Positions 1-12,539 of a stretch of 64,000 nucleotides of DNA are shown here, in pieces; position 1 is the stretch's first letter, and every line of letters begins with the position of its first letter. The notes beneath the pieces were generated by a model. That model searched no databases. It saw only the letters and a program-made list of their open reading frames with translations, and was not told the origin of the DNA. The position numbers were made by a program, and so were the translations under genes. The stretch lies in contig OY754466.1 of the NCBI GenBank assembly GCA_963575645.1, forward strand, positions 32,086,001-32,150,000. The letters are read 5' to 3'. Source of the stretch: Xanthostigma xanthostigma. Its lineage: Eukaryota; Arthropoda; Insecta; Raphidioptera; Raphidiidae.

Positions 1-20
1 ATTTGCACGCAATTGTCGTA

Positions 21-39
21 AAGCATGTAAAAACTGCTT
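21..39. other. Dyad aagca-N9-tgctt, repeated in nearly every monomer
   Basis: Monomer positions 21-25 and 35-39 are perfect 5-base inverted repeats around tgtaaaaac. B monomers (aaccatg) break the left arm, Z monomers (aaacatg) also alter it, and M/O monomers (aacagctt) alter the right arm. Shown here for the first monomer. The arms are short, so any cruciform would be weak; a bound protein dimer is an alternative reading. Confidence 0.6.
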
Positions 40-63
40 CTCTGCGTTAAAATAATGGTTAAT

Positions 64-76
64 ATGCAGTTTGCAT
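64..76. other. Dyad atgca-gtt-tgcat, repeated in most monomers
   Basis: Monomer positions 64-68 and 72-76 form a 5-base inverted repeat with a 3-base loop. It is broken in D (gcagtctgcat keeps partial pairing), f (gcacactgcat), P (aagcag) and the tttacatt kinds R, a, b and c. Shown for the first monomer. It sits in the middle of the interval where most fused monomers could have switched. Confidence 0.6.
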
Positions 77-308
77 TTTCTTATGAGAGAATGATCCAAA
101 CCTGAATGTTATAGTGAAAGTAGACTTACCTTTGTGAAATAAAACAATTTTGCCTTTAAGGACTTATTTGCACCTAATTGTCGTAAACCATGTAAAAACT
201 GCTTGTCTGCGTGAAAATGATAGTCAATATTCAGTTTGCATTTTCTTATGAGAGAATGATCCAAACCTGAATGTTATAGTGTAAATAGACTTACCCTCAT
301 GAAATAAA

Positions 309-318
309 GCAATTTTGC
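309..318. other. Dyad gcaa-tt-ttgc, repeated in most monomers
   Basis: Monomer positions 144-153 form a compact 10-base inverted repeat. A, c and similar kinds have aca for gca and lose one pair, C has atttcgcc, and S has gcaatattgc, which keeps the arms. Shown for the second monomer (start 166). Confidence 0.55.
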
Positions 319-2474
319 CTATAAGGACTCATTTGCACCTAATTGTCTTAAAGCATGTAAAAACTGCTTGTATGCGTTAAAATAATAGTTAATATGCAGT
401 TTGCATTTCCTTGTGAGAGAATGATCCAAACCTGAATGTTATAGTGTAAGTAAACTTACCTTTATGAAATCAAGCAATTTCGCCTATAAGGACTCATTTG
501 CACCTAATTGTCGTAAAGCATGTAAAAACTGCTTGTCTGCGTTAAAATAATGGTTAATATGCAGTCTGCATTTTCTTATGAGAGAATAATCCAAACCTGA
601 ATGTTATAGTGTAAATAGACTAACCTTCATGAAATAAAGCAATTTTGCCTATAAGGACCCATTTGCCCCTAATTGTCATAAAGCATGTAAAAACTGCTTG
701 TATGCGTTAAAATGATAGTAAATATGCAGTTTGCATTTTCTTATGAGAGAATGATCCAAACCTAAATGTTATAGTGTAAATAGACTAACCCTCATGAAAT
801 AAAGCAATTTTGCCTATAAGGACTCATTTGCACCTAATTGTCGTAAAGCATGTAAAAACTGCTTGTCTGCGTTAAAATAATGGTTAATATGCAGTTTGCA
901 TTTTCTTATGAGAGAATGATCCAAACCTGAATGTTATAGTCTAAATAGACTTACCTTCATGAAATAAAGCAATTTTGCCTATAAGGACTTATTTGCCCCT
1001 AATTGTCATAAAGCATGTAAAAACTGCTTGTATGCGTTAAAATAATGGTTAATATGCAGTTTGCATTTTCTTATGAGAGAATGATACAAACCTGAATGTT
1101 ATAGTGTAAATAGACTTACCCTCATGAAATAAAGCAATTTTGCCTATAAGGACTCATTATCCCCTAATTGTCATAAAGCATGTAAAAACTGCTTGTATGC
1201 GTTAAAATAATGGTTAATATGCAGATTGCATTTTCTTATGAGAGAATGATTCAAACCTGAATGTTATAGTGTAAATAGACTTACCCTCATGAAATAAAGC
1301 AATTTTGCCTATAAAGACTCATTTGCACCTAATTGTCGTAAAGCATGTAAAAACTGCTTGTCTGCGTTTAAATAATGGTTAATATGCAGTTTGCATTTTC
1401 TTATGACAGAAAGATCCAAACCTGAATTATATAGTGTAAATAGACTTACCCTTCATGAAGTAAAGAAATTTTGCCTATAAGGACTCATTTGCCCCTAATT
1501 GTCATAAAGCATGTAAAAACTGCTTGTATGCGTTAAAATAATGGTTAATATGCAGTTTGCATTTTCTTATGAGAGAATGATCCAAACCTGAATGTTATAG
1601 TGAAAATAGACTTACCTTTGTAAAATAAAGCAATTTTGCCTATAAGGACTCATTTGCACGCAATTGTCGTGAAGCATGTAAAAACTGCTTGTCTGCGTTA
1701 AAATAATGGTTAATATGCAGTTTGCATTTTCTTATGAGAGAAATCCAAACCTGAATGTTATAGTGTAAATAGACTAACTTTCATGAAATAAAGCAATTTT
1801 GCCTATAAGGACCCATTTGCCCCTAATTGTCATAAAGCATGTAAAAACTGCTTGTATGCGTTAAAATAATGGTTAATATGCTGTTTGCATTTTCTTATGA
1901 GAGAATGATCCAAACCTAAATGTTATAGTGAAAATAGACTAATCTTTGTAAAATACCGCAATTTTGCCTATAAGGACTCATTTGCACGCAATTGTCGTGA
2001 AGCATGTAAAAACTGCTTGTCTGCGTTAAAATAATGGTTAATATGCAGTTTACATTTTCTTATGAGAGAACGTTCCAAACCTGAATGTTATAGTGAAAAT
2101 AGACTAATCTTTGTAAAATACCGCAATTTTGCCTATAAGGACTCATTTGCACGCAATTGTCGTGAAGCATGTAAAAACTGCTTGTCTGCGTTAAAATAAT
2201 GGTTAATATGCAGTTTACATTTTCTTATGAGAGAATGATCCAAACCTGAATGTTATAGTGTAAATAGACTTACCTTCATGAAATAAAACAATTTTGCCTA
2301 TAAAGACTCATTTGCTTCTAATTGTCATAAAGCATGTAAAAACTGCTTGTCAGCGTTAAAAAAATGGTTAATATGCAGTTTGCATTTTCTTATGAGAGAA
2401 TGATCCAAACCTGAATGTTATAGTGTAAATAGACTTACCTTCATGAAATAAAGCAATTTTGCCTATAAGGACTC

Positions 2475-2639
2475 ATTTGCCCCTAATTGTCATAAAGCAT
2501 GTAAAAACTGCTTCTCTGCGTTAAAATAATGGTTAATATGCAGTTTGCATTTTCTTATGAGAGAATGATCCAAACCTGAATGTTATAGTGAAAGTAGACT
2601 TACCTTTGTGAAATAAAACAATTTTGCCTTTAAGGACTT
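2475..2639. repeat. Fused monomer e/A
   Basis: The head is e-like (tttgcccc, gtcataaagc) and the rest is A (cttctctgcg, gaaagtagac). It replaces the e, f, A series present in the sister unit H5, a net loss of two monomers. The exchange lies between monomer positions 19 and 40. Confidence 0.9.
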
Positions 2640-3628
2640 ATTTGCACCTAATTGTCGTAAACCATGTAAAAACTGCTTGTCTGCGTGAAAATGATAGTCA
2701 ATATTCAGTTTGCATTTTCTTATGAGAGAATGATCCAAACCTGAATGTATAGTGTAAATAGACTTACCCTCATGAAATAAAGCAATTTTGCCTATAAGGA
2801 CTCATTTGCACCTAATTGTCATAAAGCATGTAAAAACTGCTTGTATGCGTTAAAATAATAGTTAATATGCAGTTTGCATTTCCTTGTGAGAGAATGATCC
2901 AAACCTGAATGTTATAGTGTAAGTAAACTTACCTTTATGAAATCAAGCAATTTCGCCTATAAGGACTCATTTGCACCTAATTGTCGTAAAGCATGTAAAA
3001 ACTGCTTGTCTGCGTTAAAATAATGGTTAATATGCAGTCTGCATTTTCTTATGAGAGAATAATCCAAACCTGAATGTTATAGTGTAAATAGACTAACCTT
3101 CATGAAATAAAGCAATTTTGCCTATAAGGACCCATTTGCCCCTAATTGTCATAAAGCATGTAAAAACTGCTTGTATGCGTTAAAATGATAGTAAATATGC
3201 AGTTTGCATTTTCTTATGAGAGAATGATCCAAACCTAAATGTTATAGTGTAAATAGACTAACCCTCATGAAATAAAGCAATTTTGCCTATAAGGACTCAT
3301 TTGCACCTAATTGTCGTAAAGCATGTAAAAACTGCTTGTCTGCGTTAAAATAATGGTTAATATGCAGTTTGCATTTTCTTATGAGAGAATGATCCAAACC
3401 TGAATGTTATAGTCTAAATAGACTTACCTTCATGAAATAAAGCAATTTTGCCTATAAGGACTTATTTGCCCCTAATTGTCATAAAGCATGTAAAAACTGC
3501 TTGTATGCGTTAAAATAATGGTTAATATGCAGTTTGCATTTTCTTATGAGAGAATGATACAAACCTGAATGTTATAGTGTAAATAGACTTACCCTCATGA
3601 AATAAAGCAATTTTGCCTATAAGGACTT

Positions 3629-3792
3629 ATTATCCCTTAATTGTCATAAAGCATGTAAAAACTGCTTGTATGCGTTAAAATAATGGTTAATATGCAGTTT
3701 GCATTTTTATATGAGAGAATGATCCAAACCTGAATGTTATAGTGTAAATAGACTTACCTTCATGAAATAAAGCAATTTTGCCAAAAGGACTC
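3629..3792. repeat. Fused monomer H/M type (also at 13,529 and 19,960)
   Basis: The head is attatccctt without the H change gcagattgc, and the tail is M (tttttatatgag, ccaaaagg, one base short). The same form recurs at 13,529-13,692 and 19,960-20,123, always after G ending in ggactt and always in units whose B has the tgtatagtg deletion. It is therefore a shared derived junction that bypasses I to L. Confidence 0.88.
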
Positions 3793-5114
3793 ATTTGCAC
3801 CTAATTGTCATAAAGCATGTAAAAACTGCTTGTATGCGTTAAAATAATGGTCAATATGCAGTTTACATTTTCTTATGAGAGAATGATCCAAACCTGAATG
3901 TTATAGTGTAAATAGACTTACCCTCATGAAATAAAGCAATTTTGCTTATAAAGACTCATTTGCACCATATTGTCATAAAGCATGTAAAAACAGCTTGTGT
4001 GCGTTAAAATAATGGTTAATATGCAGTTTGCATTTTCTTATGAGAGAATGATCCAAACCTGAATTATATAGTGTAAATAGACTTACCTTCAGGAAATAAA
4101 GCAATTTTGCCTATAAGGACTTATTTGCCCCTAATTGTCATAAAGCATGTAAAAACTGCTTGTATGCGTTAAAATAATGGTTAATAAGCAGTTTGCATTT
4201 TCTTATGAGAGAATGATCCAAACCTGAATGTTATAGTGTAAATAGACTTACCTTTGTAAAATAAAGGAATTTTGCCTATAAGGACTCATTTGCCCGCAAT
4301 TGTCGTGAAGCATGTAAAAACTGCTTGTCTGCGTTTAAATAATGGTTAATATGCAGTTGGCATTTTCTTATTAGATAAAGATCCAAACCTGAATGTTATA
4401 GTGTAAATAGACTTACCTTTCATGAAATAAAGCAATTTTGCCTATAAGGACTCATTTGCCCCTAATTGTCATAAAGCATGTAAAAACTGCTTGTATGCGT
4501 TAAAATAATGGTCAATATGCAGTTTACATTTTCTTATGAGAGAATGATCCAAACCTGAATGTTATAGTGTAAATAGACTTACCCTTCATGAAATAAAGCA
4601 ATTTTGCCTATAAGGACTCATTTGCCCCTAATTGTCATAAAGCATGTAAAAACTGCTTGTATGCGTTAAAGTAATGGTTAATATGCAGTTTGCATTTTCT
4701 TATGAGAGAATGTTCCAAACCTGAATGTTATAGTGAAAATAGACTTACCTTTGTAAAATAAAGCAATTTTGCCTATAAGGACTCATTTGCACGCAATTGT
4801 CGTGAAGCATGTAAAAACTGCTTGTCTGCGTTAAAATAATGGTTAATATGCAGTTTGCATTTTCTTATGAGAGAATGATCCAAACCTGAATGTTATAGTG
4901 TAAATAGACTAACCTTCATGAAATAAAGCCATTTTGCCTATAAGGACCCATTTGCCCCTAATTGTCATAAAGCATGTAAAAACTGCTTGTATGCGTTAAA
5001 ATAATGGTTAATATGCAGTTTGCATTATCTTATGAGAGAATGATCCAAACCTGAATGTTATAGTGTAAATAGACTTACCCTCATGAAATAAAGCAATTTT
5101 GCCTATAAGGACTT

Positions 5115-5609
5115 ATTTGCACCTAATTGTCATAAAGCATGTAAAAACTGCATGTAAGCGTTAAAATGATAGTAAATATGCAGTTTGCATTTTCTTATGA
5201 GAGAATGATCCAAACGTAATTGTTATAGTGTAAATAGACTAACCCTCATGAAATAAAGCAATTTTGCCTATAAAGACTCATTTACACCTAATTGTCGTAA
5301 AGCATGTAAAAACTGCTTCTCTGCGTTAAAATAATTGTTAATATGCAGTTTGCATTTTCTTATGAGAGAACGATCAAAACCTGAATTTTATAGTGGAAAT
5401 ACACTTACCTTCATAAAATAAAGCAATTTTGCCTATAAGGACTTATTTGCTCCTAATTGTCAGAAAGCATGTAAAAACTGCTTGTATGCGTTAAAATAAT
5501 GGTTAATATGCAGTTTGCATTTTCTTATGAAAGAATGATCCAAACCTGAATGTTATAGTGTAAATAGACTTACCCTCATGAAATAAAGCAATTTTGCCTA
5601 TAAGGACTC
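5115..5609. repeat. Extra monomer trio g h i (also at 21,776, 31,014 and 52,958)
   Basis: g has actgcatgtaagcg and aaacgtaattg, h has atcaaaacc, gtggaaatacac and ttcataaaat, and i has cagaaagc with gaaagaatg. The trio sits before V in H2, H6 and H8 and before the i/W/V mosaic in H13, and is absent from the 32-mer H3, where S T U stand instead. The H2 copy of h has cttctctgcg, a mark otherwise private to A, whereas the H6 copy has gtctgcg. Confidence 0.9.
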
Positions 5610-7259
5610 ATTTGCACCTAATTGTCGTAAAGCATGTAAAAACTGCTTGTAAGGGATAAAATAATGGTTAATATGCAGTTTGCATTTTCTTATGAGAGAA
5701 TGATCCAAACCTGAATGTTATAGTCTAAATAGACTTACCTTAATGAAATAAAGCAATTTTGCCTATTCGGACTCATTTGCCCCTAATTGTCATAAAGCAT
5801 GTAAAAACTGCTTGTATGCGTTAAAATAATGGTTAATATGCAGTTTGCATGTTCTTATGAGAGAACGATCCAAACCTGAATGTTATAGTGAAAATAGACT
5901 TACCTTCATGAAATAAAGCAATTTTGCCTATAAGGACTCATTTGCCCCTAATTGTCATAAAGCATGTAAAAACTGCTTGTATGCGTTAAAATAATGTATA
6001 ATATGCAGTTTGCATTTTCATATGAGAGAATGATCCAAACCTGAATGTTATAGTGAAAATAGACTAACCTTTGTAAAATAAAGCAATTTTGCCTATAAGG
6101 ACTCATTATCCCCTAATTGTCATAAAGCATGTAAAAACTGCTTGTATGCGTTAAAATAATGGTTAATATGCAGTTTGCATTTTCTTATGTGAGAACGATC
6201 CAAACCTAAATGTTATAGTGAAAATAGACTAACCTTCATGAAATAAAGCAATTTTGCCTATAAGGACCCATTTGCTCCTAATTGTCATAAAACATGTAAA
6301 AACTGCTTGTATGCGTTAAAATAATTGTTAATATGCAGTTTGCATTTTCTTATGAGAGAACGATCCAAACCTGAATGTTATAGTGAAAATAGACTAACCT
6401 TTGTAAAATAACGCAATTTTGCCTATAAGGACTCATTTGCACGCAATTGTCGTGAAGCATGTAAAAACTGCTTGTCTGCGTTAAAATAATGGTTAATATG
6501 CAGTTTACATTTTCTTATGAGAGAATGATCCAAACCTGAATGTTATAGTGTAAATAGACTTACCTTCATGAAATAAAACAATTTTGCCTATAAAGACTCA
6601 TTTGCTTCTAATTGTCATAAAGCATGTAAAAACTGCTTGTCAGCGTTAAAAAAATGGTTAATATGCAGTTTGCATTTTCTTATGAGAGAATGATCCAAAC
6701 CTGAATGTTATAGTGTAAATAGACTTACCTTCATGAAATAAAGCAATTTTGCCTATAAGGACTCATTTGCCCCTAATTGTCATAAAGCATGTAAAAACTG
6801 CTTGTATGCGTTAAAATAATGTATAATATGCAGTTTGCATTTTCTTATGAGAGAATGATCCAAACCTATATGTTATAGTGAAAATAGACTTACCTTTGTA
6901 AAATAAAGCAATTTTGCCTATAAGGACTCATTATCCCTTAATTGTCATAAAGCATGTAAAAACTGCTTGTATGCGTTAAAATAATGGTTAATATGCACAC
7001 TGCATTTTCTTATGAGAGAATGATCCAAACCTGAATGTTATAGTGTAAATAGACTTACCTTTGTAAAATAAAGCAATTTTGCCTATAAGGACTCATTTGC
7101 ACGCAATTGTCGTAAAGCATGTAAAAACTGCTTCTCTGCGTTAAAATAATGGTTAATATGCAGTTTGCATTTTCTTATGAGAGAATGATCCAAACCTGAA
7201 TGTTATAGTGAAAGTAGACTTACCTTTGTGAAATAAAACAATTTTGCCTTTAAGGACTT

Positions 7260-10200
7260 ATTTGCACCTAATTGTCGTAAACCATGTAAAAACTGCTTGT
7301 CTGCGTGAAAATGATAGTCAATATTCAGTTTGCATTTTCTTATGAGAGAATGATCCAAACCTGAATGTTATAGTGTAAATAGACTTACCCTCATGAAATA
7401 AAGCAATTTTGCCTATAAGGACTCATTTGCACCTAATTGTCATAAAGCATGTAAAAACTGCTTGTATGCGTTAAAATAATAGTTAATATGCAGTTTGCAT
7501 TTCCTTGTGAGAGAATGATCCAAACCTGAATGTTATAGTGTAAGTAAACTTACCTTTATGAAATCAAGCAATTTCGCCTATAAGGACTCATTTGCACCTA
7601 ATTGTCGTAAAGCATGTAAAAACTGCTTGTCTGCGTTAAAATAATGGTTAATATGCAGTCTGCATTTTCTTATGAGAGAATAATCCAAACCTGAATGTTA
7701 TAGTGTAAATAGACTAACCTTCATGAAATAAAGCAATTTTGCCTATAAGGACCCATTTGCCCCTAATTGTCATAAAGCATGTAAAAACTGCTTGTATGCG
7801 TTAAAATGATAGTAAATATGCAGTTTGCATTTTCTTATGAGAGAATGATCCAAACCTAAATGTTATAGTGTAAATAGACTAACCCTCATGAAATAAAGCA
7901 ATTTTGCCTATAAGGACTCATTTGCACCCAATTGTCGTAAAGCATGTAAAAACTGCTTGTCTGCGTTAAAATAATGGTTAATATGCAGTTTGCATTTTCT
8001 TATGAGAGAATGATCTAAACCTGAATGTTATAGTCTAAATAGACTTACCTTCATGAAATAAAGCAATTTTGCCTATAAAGACCTATTTGCCCCTAATTGT
8101 CATAAAGCATGTAAAAACTGCTTGTATGCGTTAAAATAATGGTTAATATGCAGTTTGCATTTTCTTATGAGAGAATGATACAAACCTGAATGTTATAGTG
8201 TAAATAGACTTACCCTCATGAAATAAAGCAATTTTGCCTATAAGGACTCATTATCCCCTAATTGTCATAAAGCATGTAAAAACTGCTTGTATGCGTTAAA
8301 ATAATGGTTAATATGCAGATTGCATTTTCTTATGAAAGAATGATTCAAACCTGAATGTTATAGTGTAAATAGACTTACCCTCATGAAATAAAGCAATTTT
8401 GCCTATAAAGACTCATTTGCACCTAATTGTCGTAAAGCATGTAAAAACTGCTTGTCTGCGTTTAAATAATGGTTAATATGCAGTTTGCATTTTCTTATGA
8501 CAGAAAGATCCAAACCTGAATGTTATAGTGTAAATAGACTTACCCTTCATGAAATAAAGAAATTTTGCCTATAAGGACTCATTTGCCCCTAATTGTCATA
8601 AAGCATGTAAAAACTGCTTGTATGCGTTAAAATAATGGTTAATATGCAGTTTGCATTTTCTTATGAGAGAATGATCCAAACCTGAATGTTATAGTGAAAA
8701 TAGACTTACCTTTGTAAAATAAAGCAATTTTGCCTATAAGGACTCATTTGCACGCAATTGTCGTGAAGCATGTAAAAACTGCTTGTCTGCGTTTAAATAA
8801 TGGTTAATATGCAGTTTGCATTTTCTTATGACAGAAATATCCAAACCTGAATGTTATAGTGTAAATAGACTAACTTTCATGAAATAAAGCAATTTTGCCT
8901 ATAAGGACCCATTTGCCCCTAATTGTCATAAAGCATGTAAAAACTGCTTGTATGCGTTAAAATAATGGTTAATATGCTGTTTGCATTTTCTTATGAGAGA
9001 ATGATCCAAACCTAAATGTTATAGTGTAAATAGACTAACCCTCATGAAATAAAGCAATTTTGCTTATAAAGACTCATTTGCACCTAATTGTCATAAAGCA
9101 TGTAAAAACAGCTTGTATGCGTTAAAATAATGGTTAATATGCAGTTTGCATTTTTATATGAGAGAATGATCCAAACCTGAATGTTATAGTGTAAATAGAC
9201 TTACCCTTAATGAAATAAAGCAATTTTGCCAAAAGGACTCATTTGCACCTAATTGTCATAAAGCATGTAAAATATGCTTGTATGCGTTAAAATGATAGTA
9301 AATATGCAGTTTGCATTTTCTTATGAGAGAATGATCCAAACCTGAATGTTATAGTGTAAATAGACTTACCCTCATGAAATAAAGCAATTTTGCTTATAAA
9401 GACTCATTTGCACCTAATTGTCATAAAGCATGTAAAAACAGCTTGTATGCGTTAAAATAATGGTTAATATGCAGTTTGCATTTTCTTATGAGAGAATGAT
9501 CCAAACCTGAATGTTATAGTGTAAATAGACTTACCTTCAGGAAATAAAGCAATTTTGCCTATAAGGACTTATTTGCCCCTAATTGTCATAAAGCATGTAA
9601 AAACTGCTTGTATGCGTTAAAATAATGGTTAATAAGCAGTTTGCATTTTCTTATGAGAGAATGATCCAAACCTGAATGTTATAGTGTAAATAGACTTACC
9701 TTTGTAAAATAAATGAATTTTGCCTATAAGGACTCATTTGCCCGCAATTGTCGTGAAGCATGTAAAAACTGCTTGTCTGCGTTTAAATAATGGTTAATAT
9801 GCAGTTTGCATTTTCTTATGAGATAAAGATCCAAACCTGAATGTTATAGTGTAAATAGACTTACCTTTCATGAAATAAAGCAATTTTGCCTATAAGGACT
9901 CATTTGCCCCTAATTGTCATAAAGCATGTAAAAACTGCTTGTATGCGTTAAAATAATGGTCAATATGCAGTTTACATTTTCTTATGAGAGAATGATCCAA
10001 ACCTGAATGTATAGTGTAAATAGACTTACCTTCAGGAAATAAAGCAATTTTGCCTATAAGGACTTATTTGCCCCTAATTGTCATAAAGCATGTAAAAACT
10101 GCTTGTATGCGTTTAAATAATGGTTAATATGCAGTTTGCATTTTCTTATGAGATAAAGATCCAAACCTGAATGTTATAGTGTAAATAGACTTACCCTCAT

Positions 10201-12539
10201 GAAATAAAGCAATATTGCCTATAAGGACTCATTTGCACCTACTTGTCGTAAAGCATGTAAAAACTGCTTGTCTGCGTTTAAATAATGGTTAATATGCAGT
10301 TTGCATTTTCTTATGAGAGAATGATCCAAACCTAAATGTTATAGTGTAAATAGACTTACCCTCATGAAATAAAGCAATTTTGCCTATAAGGACACATTTG
10401 CACCTACTTGTCGTAAAGCATGTAAAAACTGCTTGTATGCGTTAAAATAATGGTTAATATGCAGTTTGCATTTTCTTATGAGAGAATGATCCAAACCTGA
10501 ATGTTATAGTGTAAATAGACTTACCCTCATGAAATAAAGCAATTTTGCCTATAAGGACTCATTTGCACCTAATTGTCGTAAAGCATGTAAAAACTGCTTG
10601 TAAGGGATAAAATAATGGTTAATATGCAGTTTGCATTTTCTTATGAGAGAATGATCCAAACCTGAATGTTATAGTCTAAATAGACTTACCTTAATGAAAT
10701 AAAGCAATTTTGCCTATACGGACTCATTTGCCCCTAATTGTCATAAAGCATGTAAAAACTGCTTGTATGCGTTAAAATAATGGTTAATATGCAGTTTGCA
10801 TGTTCTTATGAGAGAACGATCCAAACCTGAATGTTATAGTGAAAATAGACTTACCTTCATGAAATAAAGCAATTTTGCCTATAAGGACTCATTTGCCCCT
10901 AATTGTCATAAAGCATGTAAAAACTGCTTGTATGCGTTAAAATAATGTATAATATGCAGTTTGCATTTTCTTATGAGAGAATGATCCAAACCTGAATGGT
11001 ATAGTGAAAATAGACTAACCTTTGTAAAATAAAGCAATTTTGCCTATAAGGACTCATTATCCCCTAATTGTCATAAAGCATGTAAAAACTGCTTGTATGC
11101 GTTAAAATAATGATTAATATGCAGTTTGCATTTTCTTATGTGAGAACGATCCAAACCTGAATGTTATAGTGAAAATAGACTAACCTTCATGAAATAAAGC
11201 AATTTTGCCTATAAGGACCCATTTGCTCCTAATTGTCATAAAACATGTAAAAACTGCTTGTATGCGTTAAAATAATTGTTAATATGCAGTTTGCATTTTC
11301 TTATGAGAGAACGATCCAAACCTGAATGTTATAGTGAAAATAGACTAATCTTTGTAAAATACCGCAATTTTGCCTATAAGGACTCATTTGCACGCAATTG
11401 TCGTGAAGCATGTAAAAACTGCTTGTCTGCGTTAAAATAATGGTTAATATGCAGTTTACATTTTCTTATGAGAGAACGATCCAAACCTGAATGTTATAGT
11501 GAAAATAGACTAATCTTTGTAAAATACCGCAATTTTGCCTATAAGGACTCATTTGCACGCAATTGTCGTGAAGCATGTAAAAACTGCTTGTCTGCGTTAA
11601 AATAATGGTTAATATGCAGTTTACATTTTCTTATGAGAGAACGTTTCAAACCTGAATGTTATAGTGAAAATAGACTAATCTTTGTAAAATACCGCAATTT
11701 TGCCTATAAGGACTCATTTGCACGCAATTGTCGTGAAGCATGTAAAAACTGCTTGTCTGCGTTAAAATAATGGTTAATATGCAGTTTACATTTTCTTATG
11801 AGAGAATGATCCAAACCTGAATGTTATAGTGTAAATAGACTTACCTTCATGAAATAAAACAATTTTGCCTATAAAGACTCATTTGCTTCTAATTGTCATA
11901 AAGCATGTAAAAACTGCTTGTCAGCGTTAAAAAAATGGTTAATATGCAGTTTGCATTTTCTTATGAGAGAATGATCCAAACCTGAATGTTATAGTGTAAA
12001 TAGACTTACCTTCATGAAATAAAGCAATTTTGCCTATAAGGACTCATTTGCCCCTAATTGTCATAAAGCATGTAAAAACTGCTTGTATGCGTTAAAATAA
12101 TGTATAATATGCAGTTTGCATTTTCTTATGAGAGAATGATCCAAACCTATATGTTATAGTGAAAATAGACTTACCTTTGTAAAATAAAGCAATTTTGCCT
12201 ATAAGGACTCATTATCCCTTAATTGTCATAAAGCATGTAAAACTGCTTGTATGCGTTAAAATAATGGTTAATATGCACACTGCATTTTCTTATGAGAGAA
12301 TGATCCAAACCTGAATGTTATAGTGTAAATAGACTTACCTTTGTAAAATAAAGCAATTTTGCCTATAAGGACTCATTTGCACGCAATTGTCGTAAAGCAT
12401 GTAAAAACTGCTTCTCTGCGTTAAAATAATGGTTAATATGCAGTTTGCATTTTCTTATGAGAGAATGATCCAAACCTGAATGTTATAGTGAAAGTAGACT
12501 TACCTTTGTGAAATAAAACAATTTTGCCTTTAAGGACTT
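7260..12539. repeat. HOR unit H3, the 32-monomer reference unit (5,280 bp)
   Basis: This is the most complete ordered unit. Monomer starts: B 7,260; C 7,425; D 7,590; E 7,755; F 7,920; G 8,085; H 8,250; I 8,415; J 8,581; K 8,746; L 8,911; M 9,076; N 9,241; O 9,406; P 9,571; Q 9,736; R 9,902; S 10,066; T 10,231; U 10,396; V 10,561; W 10,726; X 10,891; Y 11,056; Z 11,221; a 11,386; b 11,551; c 11,716; d 11,881; e 12,046; f 12,211; A 12,375. Small indels (I and Q +1, R and f -1) balance, so the unit is exactly 32 x 165 bp. The F copy has the private head caccca shared with H8 (second half), H9 and H14. I cannot tell whether 32 is the ancestral number; it is the fullest order without obvious fused monomers. 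Confidence 0.92.

Larger units (their letters stand above)
1..165. repeat. Satellite monomer, kind A (first copy in window)
   Basis: This complete 165-bp monomer carries the A markers: head with cgcaattgtcgtaaagc, middle cttctctgcg, tail gaaagtagac with tttgtgaaataaaaca and ending tttaaggactt. Kind A precedes B in 13 of the 14 internal unit junctions as A or as a fusion with an A tail. It serves as the phase reference here: position 1 of the window is position 1 of the monomer. Three short dyads are visible in the family: aagca-N9-tgctt (21-39), atgca-N3-tgcat (64-76) and gcaa-N2-ttgc (144-153; lost in this A copy because it has aca for gca). Confidence 0.93.
166..2639. repeat. HOR unit H1, 15 monomers
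   Basis: Order read from diagnostic bases: B C D E F G H I J K L b c d, then a fused e/A monomer. The C copy has the private change gtctta (about 345) seen elsewhere only in the C of H5. I has gaattatatag with gaagtaaagaaa, K has a 2-base deletion (gagagaaatcc), L carries the tail normally found on Z/a monomers (aatctttg, taccgc), and b has cgttcc. The same series occurs at 16,168-18,970, offset about 16,003 bp; H1 is two monomers shorter because e, f and A are collapsed into one fused monomer. Confidence 0.93.
2640..7259. repeat. HOR unit H2, 28 monomers
   Basis: Order: B C D E F G, a G-side fused monomer with H-like head and M-like tail (3,629-3,792), an N/R-like monomer (3,793), O (3,958), P (4,123), Q (4,288), R (4,454), J-like with gaatgttcc (4,620), K-like with gccatttt (4,785), L-like (4,950), g h i (5,115-5,609), V W X Y Z (5,610-6,434), c d e f A (6,435-7,259). 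B lacks one base (tgtatagtg), a deletion shared by the B of H4 and H6. O has a private caccatattg head. H2 lacks M N as separate monomers, S T U and a b of the 32-mer, but adds g h i. Confidence 0.92.

Noticed and set aside
64-76. Octamer-factor site (ATTTGCAT) in atgcagtttgcat
   Set aside because: The sequence reads GTTTGCAT, one base off the octamer, and the tandem copies reflect satellite homogenisation, so a transcription-factor role cannot be claimed from it.
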